Source of the DNA: Candidatus Hydrogenedentota bacterium
GTDB taxonomy: Bacteria > Hydrogenedentota > Hydrogenedentia > Hydrogenedentales > JAEUWI01
Reading direction: 5' to 3'
DNA length: 47,840 bases
Assembly (NCBI GenBank): GCA_016182605.1
Contig: JACPGE010000112.1
Coordinates: 1-47,840, forward strand
Shown here: positions 41,111 to 47,840 of the stretch, in pieces
How the letters are laid out: every line of letters begins with the position of its first letter
Numbering within the stretch: the stretch's first letter is position 1
The notes under the pieces: model-generated
The model's database searches: none
The model's input: only the letters and a program-made list of their open reading frames with translations
Told to the model about the DNA's origin: nothing
Translations under genes and position numbers: made by a program

Positions 41111-42175
41111 ATGCGTTGCACCTGCTTCACCGCGCTCGTGATGCTTCTTGCCCAAATCGTACTTTGCGCATTTCCTTCAGGCGCCCAGGACGCACCGGTG
41201 ACACCGCCCGGACTGACGGACGAACTGACCGATGTCCTGGATGTTCTGGAACAAGAGTTGGAGATACACGGCGAAGCACTGCAGAAGGAACTGAGCGAGC
41301 ATCAGGGCGAGATAGAGCAGGGTTTGCAGAGCACACTGGACGAACTCTACCAATCCCTCAAGTCCGAACTGGATGCCGCGGGCAAACTCATTGATGAGTA
41401 CAACGCCGGTCAGCAGACGGAACAGCGGACACCAGACGCAGAAGCAGCACGTCCCAAACCCGAGGGCACGAATGTGGAAAGAACGGCAACGGTTACCCGT
41501 GCCGTCCCGCTGAAGCACCTCGCTCCCGAAGCCTTCTCGAAACTGGCGGAAGGCATGTTTTCTGTCGAGGAGATCCGCGCGGACAAAGCCCACAAGATCG
41601 TACTGGTGCGGGGCACTGCGGAAGCAGTGAAGGCTGTGGAAGCGGCGGCCGCCAAAATGGATGTGGCGCCTGTGGCCGTTCCCAACATACTCTTGCACGT
41701 CTATTTCGTGGAGGCCTCGCCCACCCCGGCGGACGCAAAACCGCTTCCGGCCGCGCTGCAGGCGGCTCTGTCTGAACACTCCCCGGCGGACACTGCCATT
41801 TCGTACACCCTGGCCGGTGAGCTGCTGATGCGCGTCCGCAATGAATGTTCTACCGAAAGCGAAGGCATGATCGCGCTACGCGATGCCATAAGCATGCCGG
41901 GCGCCAAAGTGAGCGTGAACCAAGTCTCCCTGGGGGCCGATCGGAAATCGGTGCGGCTGGACGAGTTCATGGTGGGCGTTGAGGGCATTCCCGTGGCGCT
42001 TGGCCCCTCAGCACCGGGCAACGCGGCGAACGGCCCGAAGGAAACCCGGGGCAGGACCGCCGGCTTCTCCGCCGATGTGGATCTGGCCCCGGGACGCGCC
42101 GCCATCGTGGGCAAGACCGGCATCAACCACCAGGGCAACGAGTTGCTGATTCTCGTAGAGGCCGCGCCGGTCTGA
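41111..42175 (+). CDS. Secreted protein with secretin N-domain-like region
   Basis: 354 residues, with GAGGAGG six bases before the ATG. A signal peptide (ALVMLLAQIVLCAFPSGAQ) is followed by a Glu/Leu-rich helical stretch (about 35-100) suited to coiled coil and a polar linker. A segment then resembles the NolW-type N domain of secretins (AVPLKHLAPEAFSKLAEGMF, then KIVLVRGTAEAVKAVEAAAAKMD, about 130-190). After this come a beta-rich part starting ILLHVYFVEA and a C-terminal part ending ELLILVEAAPV, which echoes secretin strands. The conserved secretin pore domain is not present in full length. It may be a periplasmic assembly or pilotin-like factor or a diverged secretin. Confidence 0.72.
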   Translation: MRCTCFTALVMLLAQIVLCAFPSGAQDAPVTPPGLTDELTDVLDVLEQELEIHGEALQKELSEHQGEIEQGLQSTLDELYQSLKSELDAAGKLIDEYNAGQQTEQRTPDAEAARPKPEGTNVERTATVTRAVPLKHLAPEAFSKLAEGMFSVEEIRADKAHKIVLVRGTAEAVKAVEAAAAKMDVAPVAVPNILLHVYFVEASPTPADAKPLPAALQAALSEHSPADTAISYTLAGELLMRVRNECSTESEGMIALRDAISMPGAKVSVNQVSLGADRKSVRLDEFMVGVEGIPVALGPSAPGNAANGPKETRGRTAGFSADVDLAPGRAAIVGKTGINHQGNELLILVEAAPV

Positions 42176-42181
42176 ACTGGA

Positions 42182-43621
42182 TTATTTGAACTGGATGGCG
42201 AACAGCTCGGCGTCCTTCATCACGAAGCGCAGCCGCACCGTCTGGCCCGCTATCGGGGCGAGGGATGCGCCGCCTTTCCACGATACGCGCCGCTCCAGTT
42301 CGTTGCCAATCGCAGGCTCGGCATCGTCCAGCGCGAAACCGGGAAGGGCCGATCCGTTTGCATCCAGAATTTCAACGCGCACCTCGCCCGCGGCCGAAGT
42401 CGCGAAGTTGAGGTAGAGCCCCTCTCCCGTGAAGGTGAGGGGATGGGTCCGCATTTCGCCGCCCTTGTAGCCTGTATAGAGCGACGCAAAGCCGTCGGGC
42501 CGCAGGCTGTAACGGCGCAGCCGTGCCGTGGGCTGGCCGTAGTTTTCCTGCACATAGAACGAGAGTTCGTCTTCGCGGGTCTGGATGAAGCCGCGCGCGG
42601 GATAGTTGGTGCGCGAAGTCCAGTTCTCCAGGCCAATACCCGGTTTGAGAAAGCCCTCCATGAAAGTGCGGTCATACTGTGCGCCGCCACGGCTTGTCAT
42701 CAACACGCTGTCGGAGCAATCGCCCGCGTAGGCGCCCTCGACACCAAGCGATTTCGCCATCTCTTCGGAGACAACCCGCCGGCCCGGCATAAAGCGCGCC
42801 GCAAGCGATACGTAGAGGTGCGGCGCGCGCGGATAGGGTGTGGTCTGGTTGGTGTACAAGTGCTCCAGCGGGGTATCGCCGAATTCCATTTGCTGCGGCG
42901 CGCTCCACGTGACGAAATCCGGGGAGGTGGCGCGGCTCACCGTGCGGATTCCGTCGTAGTCCCCTTCCGACCAGGTGCGGAAATAGGCCACGTAACACTG
43001 TTCCGCTTCGGACCAGAACGCCACGTTTTGCGAATCGAAGGCGCCCTCGGCAATCACCGCCTCATCCACCAGTTTGCGCCAGGAGTAGCCGTCTTCCGAG
43101 GCGAATGCCGCGAGCCCGGTGGCCGAGGTTCCCGCGAGCGCCTTGTAGCGCGCATCCGGCGCCACACCGGGGCGGCTGTCCAGGAAGGGCGCGAAATTGT
43201 GGGAGAAGGGCGGGAGCCCGGCCAGGACCACATTGTTCGACTTCGATCCGTTCACTTCGAAGAGGCCCAGTTCCGGTTTGGTCCAGTGCAGACCGTCCGC
43301 ACTTTCCGCCACACACGTGACCTCGGTATCGGATCCGTCTTTCCCCGCGAGCGGCAACCCGCGATAATAGATGCGGTGCGCCGGCCCATCGGTGCAGAGG
43401 GAGACGTATCCACAGTAGCGGCCCTCCCAGGGCGCGTCGAAAGTCAGCACCACGTCTTCCTTGACAGGATGCCCCAGGCGCAATTGGGTGTCCGTGAAGG
43501 ACTCGACAAGAAAGCGATCCACGAAAAGCTCGCGGCGGCTTCCCAATTCGAGCGGTTCTCCGGCCATCACCAGGCCGTGCACATACCCGCTCAACAACAG
43601 GCACTGAAACATAATCCGCAT
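42182..43621 (-). CDS. Secreted glycosidase-like five-bladed beta-propeller protein
   Basis: 479 residues from the ATG at 43619-43621 with AAGGA upstream and a signal peptide (MFQCLLLSGYVHGLVMAG). The start ELGSRRELFVDRFLVES, repeats of the type SADGLHWTKPELGLFE, SEDGYSWRKLVDE and RATSPDFVTWSAP, and YVAYFRTW fit the glycoside hydrolase 32/43/130-like propeller proteins abundant in planctomycete-type genomes. The C-terminal part (EVRVEILDANGSALPGF) looks like a beta-sandwich. Catalytic acids cannot be assigned confidently. It is divergent from the PSC1 cytochrome gene, with only 115 nt between start codons, so the two may be coregulated. Confidence 0.78.
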   Translation of the reverse strand: MRIMFQCLLLSGYVHGLVMAGEPLELGSRRELFVDRFLVESFTDTQLRLGHPVKEDVVLTFDAPWEGRYCGYVSLCTDGPAHRIYYRGLPLAGKDGSDTEVTCVAESADGLHWTKPELGLFEVNGSKSNNVVLAGLPPFSHNFAPFLDSRPGVAPDARYKALAGTSATGLAAFASEDGYSWRKLVDEAVIAEGAFDSQNVAFWSEAEQCYVAYFRTWSEGDYDGIRTVSRATSPDFVTWSAPQQMEFGDTPLEHLYTNQTTPYPRAPHLYVSLAARFMPGRRVVSEEMAKSLGVEGAYAGDCSDSVLMTSRGGAQYDRTFMEGFLKPGIGLENWTSRTNYPARGFIQTREDELSFYVQENYGQPTARLRRYSLRPDGFASLYTGYKGGEMRTHPLTFTGEGLYLNFATSAAGEVRVEILDANGSALPGFALDDAEPAIGNELERRVSWKGGASLAPIAGQTVRLRFVMKDAELFAIQFK

Positions 43622-43651
43622 GGGTCTGGTCCTTCTCCGCTGGAAATCCGT

Positions 43652-43682
43652 TTGGAACGGAACTTTTTCGATAGGGTATGCT
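43652..43682 (+). promoter_or_regulatory. Putative promoter of the PSC1-LamG gene
   Basis: TTGGAA (43652-43657) and TATGCT (43677-43682) with a 19-nt spacer, the -10 preceded by CGATAGGG. It lies in the 115-nt divergent region. Confidence 0.4.
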
Positions 43683-43736
43683 ATGCGGCCTGACGATGCA
43701 ACGCTCAGGCCAGAAATTACCCACCCAGGAGGTTTT

Positions 43737-44729
43737 ATGAAGTTCACGCAGTACACGTTTTCCGCCGTAGCCGGTCTGGTGCTCGCTTTCGGCGCCACGG
43801 CCCAGGACGTGCCGCCCGCGGCCGCCATCGAGGTCGATTTCGTCCAGCACATCAAGCCCATTTTCGAGGCGCGTTGTTTCGAGTGCCACGGCCCGGAGAA
43901 ACAGAAATCCGGCCTGCGCATGGATATCCAGGCGGATCTCATGAAGGGGGGCAGTGAAGGCCCCGCCATGACCGCCGGGGATGGCGCCAATTCGCTCATG
44001 GTCCAGTTGCTCCTGGGCGCCAACGAAGACTTCGATCGCATGCCCCCGGAGGGCGACCCGCTCACGCCCGAACAGATCGGGCTGATCCGCGCCTGGATCG
44101 ATCAGGGCATCAAGTGGAACGACACGGCTGCTCCCGCGGCTGCGGTCGCGGAAGCGCACCCGGAGAAGGCGATGGTGGAGGCGCTTGGCAACGCCTGGAA
44201 AGTGGAGGCCACGCATCAGGAGGGCCCGCTGGCGACATGGGAAGTGTCCACGAGCATTCCCGCCCCCGATGCGGGCGCACAGGTGATTGCGCTCACCGCG
44301 CCCAATCACAAGGCGGGCGCAACCTATAACCTGCTGTGGTCGCCGGTAAAGAAGTTCCTCAACGGTGCGATCTCCGCCAAAGTCAAGGCGATTTCGGGCG
44401 AAGAAGATCAGGGGGGCGGCCTGATCTGGCGCGCGCGCAACAAGGACAATTACTACGTGGCGCGCTACAACCCGCTGGAGAAGAACCTCCGCCTCTACCG
44501 GGTGGTAGAGGCGAACCGCGACCAGATCGCCAGTGCCGATATCGAGGTGCCGGCGGACCAGTGGGCCGAACTGACCATTACGCACCAGGACAACCTGATC
44601 ACGTGCAGCCTCAACGGCCAGAAGCTCATCGAAGCCACGGACGACGCCCATCTGAAGCCGGGCGGTATCGGCTATTGGACCAAAGCGGATGCGGCGACCG
44701 CGTTCACTGAAATTGCAGTAACCCAATAG
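43737..44729 (+). CDS. Secreted PSC1-type cytochrome domain fused to DUF1080/LamG-like domain
   Basis: 330 residues from the ATG at 43737, which follows AGGAGG. A signal peptide (AVAGLVLAFGATAQ) is followed by a planctomycete-type cytochrome domain (about 32-125) with haem motif CFECHGPEKQKSGLRMD (Cys47 to His51) and RMPPEGDPLTPEQIGLIRAW. A C-terminal concanavalin-like domain (about 150-330) contains GGGLIWRARNKDNYYVARYN, LTITHQDNLITCSLNGQKL and GGIGYWTKADA. A haem domain tied to a sugar-binding or -cleaving fold suggests oxidative polysaccharide handling, but this is inference. A strong terminator follows. Confidence 0.87.
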   Translation: MKFTQYTFSAVAGLVLAFGATAQDVPPAAAIEVDFVQHIKPIFEARCFECHGPEKQKSGLRMDIQADLMKGGSEGPAMTAGDGANSLMVQLLLGANEDFDRMPPEGDPLTPEQIGLIRAWIDQGIKWNDTAAPAAAVAEAHPEKAMVEALGNAWKVEATHQEGPLATWEVSTSIPAPDAGAQVIALTAPNHKAGATYNLLWSPVKKFLNGAISAKVKAISGEEDQGGGLIWRARNKDNYYVARYNPLEKNLRLYRVVEANRDQIASADIEVPADQWAELTITHQDNLITCSLNGQKLIEATDDAHLKPGGIGYWTKADAATAFTEIAVTQ

Positions 44730-44745
44730 ACTGAGATAGAGTAGC

Positions 44746-44778
44746 GGCCCGGGGAATCATTCCCCGGGCCCTTTTTTT
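44746..44778 (+). terminator. Rho-independent terminator after the PSC1-LamG gene
   Basis: Perfect 11-bp stem (44746-44756 with 44760-44770; GGCCCGGGGAA paired with TTCCCCGGGCC), 3-nt loop, then C and seven T residues (44771-44778). Confidence 0.93.
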
Positions 44779-44801
44779 CTCAATGCTTCCAAGGATTTCT
44801 C

Positions 44802-45245
44802 ATGGCCTCCATGACCCCGAACGATTTCTGGAATGAGTACGCGGGTGCGATGAATCCCGCCGACTTCATCCTGCAGTTCCAATCGCGCAATCCCCGCCGC
44901 TGCGCGGAGCACCACGTGCGCGCCATCGGCAGCTTCCTGGGGATCGTGCACCGCGGCTCCTGGACCAAGACCTTTGCCGCGGAGTATCAGCACTTGCGCG
45001 AGGAAGTCATCTGCGGCATTACGGCCCATCTCGAAGCCTGCCGCGACTCCTGGGAAGAGGCGGTCCGGAACGCCGATAGTGCCGCTTCGCGTACGGTGAT
45101 CGAAGACGAGACGCCGCCCGTGGAAGACGCTTCCGAGGACTTGCCCGTTGTCGAACAGGGCGCCATGTCCGACGAGGAACTGGAACAGTACTACCGCGAG
45201 GAATTTGGCGCTTCCGACCGGGGTCCCGCCCCTGAAGGCGGCTGA
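44802..45245 (+). CDS. Hypothetical acidic protein
   Basis: 147 residues with AAGGA six bases before the ATG. The N-terminal half (NDFWNEYAGAMNPADFILQF, then RCAEHHVRAIGSFLGIVHRG) is helical; the C-terminal half is acidic and low in complexity (EDETPPVEDASEDLPVVEQ). No domain recognised. It is the only gene after the terminator. Its last 55 nt overlap, tail to tail, the end of the transporter gene on the other strand (45191-45245), so at least one of the two C-termini lies in unconstrained sequence. Confidence 0.6.
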   Translation: MASMTPNDFWNEYAGAMNPADFILQFQSRNPRRCAEHHVRAIGSFLGIVHRGSWTKTFAAEYQHLREEVICGITAHLEACRDSWEEAVRNADSAASRTVIEDETPPVEDASEDLPVVEQGAMSDEELEQYYREEFGASDRGPAPEGG

Positions 45246-46168
45246 TCGGATCCGGCGCCGCGGCGGCTCCACCATGCGGCCAGCATGGATCCCGTCAGGT
45301 TGTGCACCACACTGAAAAGGCTGGCGGGCAGCGCGGTAAGGGCGCTCTGGAAATGCGCCGCCGCCAGCGCCACACCCAGGCCGCTGTTCTGCATGCCCAC
45401 TTCAATCGCCACGGTGCGCCGCGCTTGTTCCGATAGCCCGAAGAGCGCGGCAAATCCATAGCCCGATGCATAACCCAGCACATTGTGCAGCACCACGAAA
45501 ATCCCCACTTTGCCGATGACACCAGGAAGCTGTTCTGCGGCAGACGCAATGATGGCCGCGATCACGAGCACAATGATCCCCACCGACAGCGCCGCGAAGA
45601 CGGGTGCGCCGCGTTCCACCCTTTCTCCCAAGGCCTGACGCACACCCACGCCGAGAGCGACCGGCACCAGCACGACCTTAAGCACGCTTCCCAGCAGGTC
45701 CCAGGCGTCGACCGGCAAGATCGTGCCGCCGAGCAACCACACCAGCAGCGGCGTCATCACAACGGCGGCCACGGTACTGCATGCCGTCATGCTCACGGAC
45801 AGGGCCACATCCGCCTTGGCGAGAAACGCAATCACGTTGGATGCCGTGCCTCCCGGGCAGCAACCGAGCAGAATAAAGCCCATGCTCAACTCCGGCGGGA
45901 AACCGCCCAAGCGCACCAGCAATACTGCCAGGAATGGCATCAATAGAAATTGGCCGAGTAACCCGCACACGACCGCGCGCGGCATCCGCGCGACCCGGGC
46001 GAAATCCGCCGGCAGCAGCGTCATCCCCATGCCAAACATGATCACTCCGAGCCCAGTCACAATCCAGGGCTTCAACGGCACGAAGACGAACGGCCACACG
46101 TAGGCCGCAAGAGCGAACAGCATCACCCACACCACGAAGTATTCCGTCCATCGCCGCACCCACTTCAT
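45191..46168 (-). CDS. Bile acid:sodium symporter family (BASS) transporter
   Basis: 325 residues with nine or ten hydrophobic helices. Family features: MFGMGMTLLPADF, LLGCCPGGTASNVIAFLAKADVALSVSMTACSTV (the sodium-binding crossing region) and IEVGMQNSGLGVALAAAHF. BASS/SBF transporters import organic acids such as pyruvate, pantoate precursors or bile acids with sodium in the inner membrane; the substrate here is not assignable. The last 20 residues (GAGSDQPPSGAGPRSEAPNS) are low-complexity and overlap the convergent small gene. It is 31 nt downstream of the SDR gene on the same strand, possibly cotranscribed. Confidence 0.92.
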   Translation of the reverse strand: MKWVRRWTEYFVVWVMLFALAAYVWPFVFVPLKPWIVTGLGVIMFGMGMTLLPADFARVARMPRAVVCGLLGQFLLMPFLAVLLVRLGGFPPELSMGFILLGCCPGGTASNVIAFLAKADVALSVSMTACSTVAAVVMTPLLVWLLGGTILPVDAWDLLGSVLKVVLVPVALGVGVRQALGERVERGAPVFAALSVGIIVLVIAAIIASAAEQLPGVIGKVGIFVVLHNVLGYASGYGFAALFGLSEQARRTVAIEVGMQNSGLGVALAAAHFQSALTALPASLFSVVHNLTGSMLAAWWSRRGAGSDQPPSGAGPRSEAPNSSR

Positions 46169-46199
46169 ACTGCTTGCTCCTCCTGCCGCGCTCCGCGAT

Positions 46200-46904
46200 T
46201 CAGTCTTGAGGGTTCGTCGCCCACACGGTCATCTCGGTGGTGAATCCCACGTCGTCCATCGAAAGCATCGCCAGGGCCGCATGTGCAATGTCTTCTGCGT
46301 GCAGCTTGGTGGGGTTGTCGGTCTGTGTGTAGCCCGCCGCCGCCGCAAAGCCGGTGATCACCTCACTCGGGTTCAGCAGCATCACCCGGACATTGTGCTT
46401 GCGCAACTCCGCGCGCCAGCACTCCGTCATGCCCCGGAGCGCGAACTTGCTCGCCACATAGGCCGAGGCCCCCGCACCGCCACGCAGTCCCGAAGTTGAG
46501 CCAATATTCATAATTGTGCCCGTTCGCTGCGCGGTGAAATGCCGGGACGCCTCCCGGGCCATGAGCATCGCCCCGGTCACATTCGTTTTCAGCACCGCTT
46601 CGAAGTCCGCGCAATCTTGTGTGGACAGTTCCGCAAAACGCCCAAAAGCCGCATTGTTGACCAGCACGTTGAGCCCGCCCAGACCGGCGATGGCGCTGGC
46701 CACGAGCCGCTGGGCATCGGCCTCATTCCCCACGTCGCCCACGAAGCCCAGACACCCGAGGGCGGACGCGGCCTCCTCCACCCGATCCCGGCGCCGGCCA
46801 CAAATGGCGGCTTCGGCCCCTTCTGCTATCAATCGACGTGCTATTTCGCGGCCGATTCCCGTTGCCCCGCCGGTCACCAGAGCCTTAATCGTGTGAAACC
46901 GCAT
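46200..46904 (-). CDS. Short-chain dehydrogenase/reductase (3-ketoacyl-ACP reductase type)
   Basis: 234 residues from the ATG at 46902-46904 (AAGGAG upstream); the open frame extends 19 codons further. Classical SDR: VTGGATGIGREIARRL (Gly-rich loop), ICGRRRDRVEEA (Arg-rich, so NADPH likely), NNAAFGRF, catalytic Ser in NIGSTSGLRG, and the Tyr-Lys pair in AYVASKFAL. Substrate unknown. It precedes the BASS transporter by 31 nt, so a transported compound might be its substrate; this is only suggestive. Confidence 0.9.
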   Translation of the reverse strand: MRFHTIKALVTGGATGIGREIARRLIAEGAEAAICGRRRDRVEEAASALGCLGFVGDVGNEADAQRLVASAIAGLGGLNVLVNNAAFGRFAELSTQDCADFEAVLKTNVTGAMLMAREASRHFTAQRTGTIMNIGSTSGLRGGAGASAYVASKFALRGMTECWRAELRKHNVRVMLLNPSEVITGFAAAAGYTQTDNPTKLHAEDIAHAALAMLSMDDVGFTTEMTVWATNPQD

Positions 46905-46974
46905 TTGCTGTACTCCTTTTCCGCCACGGCGCACAATTGCCCTCGTCGCGGTTTCCTGCATTTAATAGTTAAGA

Positions 46975-47004
46975 TTGACAAATCCCGGGCCGAAATGAAA
47001 TACT
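46975..47004 (+). promoter_or_regulatory. Promoter of the XRE-type regulator
   Basis: TTGACA (46975-46980, perfect -35), 18-nt spacer, AATACT (46999-47004). Transcription from here would give a leader of about 150 nt before the GTG at 47161; no structured element was recognised in it. Confidence 0.5.
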
Positions 47005-47160
47005 TGTTTCGTCGAATCGCAGGTATACGCGCTTCAACATATCATGTCAACCAGTGGCGCCGGCAGAATCGCGCTGCTGGCGCTATCCGCGCACGCAATC
47101 GGGGCGCGGCACTATGGTCCAAGGCAATTGTGCTCGTTGTTAACTGAAGAGGAACCTATT

Positions 47161-47601
47161 GTGGCGAATTTCAATAAACTCTTCCACGAAGAAGTGCGCC
47201 GGCTCGCTCGCAAAGAGGTCAAAGAGGCTGTTGCGGCGCTGAAAAGCGAGAATACCCGGCTTCGCAAGACGCTTAGCCAAGTCAAACAGCGCCTTGACGA
47301 ACTCGAACGCACACACCGGAGAAAGAGCGGCAACGGCTCCGTCAATGGCGCCGCATCCAGCGACGCGGCTTCGGAGTCCCGCCCCCGTATCACCGGGAAG
47401 ACGGTCCGATTACTACGGGAACGCCTGAAGCTTACCCAGGCCGAATTCGGGAAACTGCTGGGCGTAAGCGGCCAATCGGTCTACCAATGGGAACGGCGCG
47501 ATGGTAAACTTCGGCTGCGCCATGCCACCATTCGCGCCTATCTCGCCGCCAAACAACTGGGCGTCCGGGAAGCGCGGAAGCATGTCGACGAGAATCCGTA
47601 A
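47161..47601 (+). CDS. XRE-family helix-turn-helix protein with coiled-coil N-terminus
   Basis: 146 residues from the GTG at 47161, which follows AGAGGAA; the frame is open to an ATG at 47044, but that stretch does not look coding. Residues about 8-55 form a charged coiled coil (EVRRLARKEVKEAVAALKSE, then LSQVKQRLDELERTHRRK). After a Ser/Gly linker the DNA-binding domain (about 78-130) reads LLRERLKLTQAEFGKLLGVS, GQSVYQWERRDGKLRLR. The HTH recognition helix GQSVYQWE is typical for XRE/Cro-like proteins. The target is unknown; the coiled coil probably makes it multimeric. Confidence 0.82.
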   Translation: MANFNKLFHEEVRRLARKEVKEAVAALKSENTRLRKTLSQVKQRLDELERTHRRKSGNGSVNGAASSDAASESRPRITGKTVRLLRERLKLTQAEFGKLLGVSGQSVYQWERRDGKLRLRHATIRAYLAAKQLGVREARKHVDENP

Positions 47602-47701
47602 GCGCTCTTCCGCCTGAAAACTGCGCATACTGCGTTAAGTGCCGCCCGAGCGCTGCCGCAATCGGGAAACCGTGCGTGGAGTGCCGTGTCCCGGCGCCGG
47701 C

Positions 47702-47840
47702 CAGGGCAATCGCATTAAAACTCACATTTTTAGCAGCAGTTGCTCCAGATAGCGGTCATCCCATCCGGCCCGTTTTCGTTTTCCTCTGATGCTGTCGTTG
47801 TTGGAGCCGTCGTTTTTCATGACGTTGAGTGCCATTTTCC
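47702..47840 (-). mobile_element. ISAs1-like insertion sequence, 3' part (continues past the window)
   Basis: The minus-strand frame that ends at 47722-47724 (TGA) encodes the C-terminal end of a transposase: MALNVMKNDGSNNDSIRGKR, KRAGWDDRYLEQLLLKM. The ALN-(L/V)-(L/M)-K, GKRKRAGWDDRYL pattern is typical of ISAs1-family transposase C-termini. The element end may be the CAGGGCAATCGCATT stretch that starts at 47702, since ISAs1 ends often carry a similar sequence. The rest lies beyond the window, so integrity cannot be judged. Confidence 0.6.
47722..47840 (-). CDS. ISAs1-like transposase, C-terminal fragment (cut by window edge)
   Basis: 39 codons visible. Partial only because the window stops at 47840. 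It belongs to the mobile element described for 47702-47840. DDE catalytic residues, if present, lie outside the window. Confidence 0.65.
   Translation of the reverse strand, partial: KMALNVMKNDGSNNDSIRGKRKRAGWDDRYLEQLLLKM

Noticed and set aside
44757-45275. A 172-codon minus-strand frame opposite the small acidic protein
   Set aside because: No ribosome binding site, it runs into the terminator hairpin, and its composition is that of a shadow frame. The plus-strand gene has AAGGA at correct spacing.
1-47840. CRISPR arrays, rRNA or tRNA genes, riboswitches
   Set aside because: No regularly spaced direct repeats, no rRNA-like stretches, and no recognisable tRNA cloverleaf or riboswitch core were found by reading; a covariance-model scan would be needed to exclude small RNAs.

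Overview
The window is GC-rich bacterial chromosome (roughly 60% GC by eye). It carries dense, short-spaced operons, many secreted proteins and lipoproteins, and several families typical of planctomycete-like heterotrophs: a PSC1-type cytochrome domain, DUF1080/LamG domains, a ceramidase-fold protein, purple-acid-phosphatase-like phosphoesterases and an SO_2930-type dihaem protein. The mix suggests a Gram-negative lineage near Planctomycetes, Lentisphaerae or Candidatus Hydrogenedentota. That placement is inference from gene content. No rRNA, tRNA or CRISPR array was seen.

Layout. 1-766: RHS-repeat remnant and debris. 767-4466 (-): a lipoprotein beta-helix protein followed by two paralogous dihaem c-type cytochromes. 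4870-8026 (+): alpha/beta hydrolase, an orphan membrane-anchored protein and a VanX-type D-Ala-D-Ala dipeptidase. 8050-11757 (-): alpha/beta hydrolase, membrane-fused MurF-like ligase and D-Ala-D-Ala ligase, convergent with the dipeptidase. 11950-13940: an OLD-family ATPase/TOPRIM gene with its own promoter, sitting between two 33-bp copies of the hisC 3' end. 13902-19009 (-): tpiA, secG, terminator, murA, hisD, hisC. 19195-23108 (-): secreted esterase, DUF1080 protein, four-helix-bundle protein inside inverted repeats, GAF-GGDEF diguanylate cyclase. 23304-27647 (+): SDR, then proA, nadD, yqeK and a methyltransferase. 27692-32686 (-): two tandem purple-acid-phosphatase-like proteins and a ceramidase-fold protein. 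32888-36021 (-): pfaD-like gene, lspA, 3beta-HSD-like dehydrogenase. 36155-40170 (-): FAD/NAD(P)/4Fe-4S membrane oxidoreductase, DUF547 protein, VTT-domain protein. 40398-47601: small regulatory-type zinc protein, secretin-N-like secreted protein, glycosidase-like beta-propeller, PSC1 cytochrome-LamG protein, small hypothetical, BASS transporter, SDR and an XRE regulator. 47722-47840: tail of an ISAs1-like transposase running off the edge.

The housekeeping core (tpiA-secG-murA-hisDC and proA-nadD-yqeK-methyltransferase) is interrupted by accessory insertions. The most striking is the OLD cassette at the 3' end of hisC. It is bounded by near-perfect direct repeats, one of which keeps hisC in frame with a new stop while the other preserves what looks like the old hisC terminus. 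The four-helix-bundle gene is a second candidate insert, bounded by imperfect inverted repeats. The best candidates for poorly described functional modules are the beta-helix/dihaem cytochrome operon, the membrane MurF-Ddl-hydrolase-VanX locus, and the FAD/4Fe-4S-DUF547-VTT operon.
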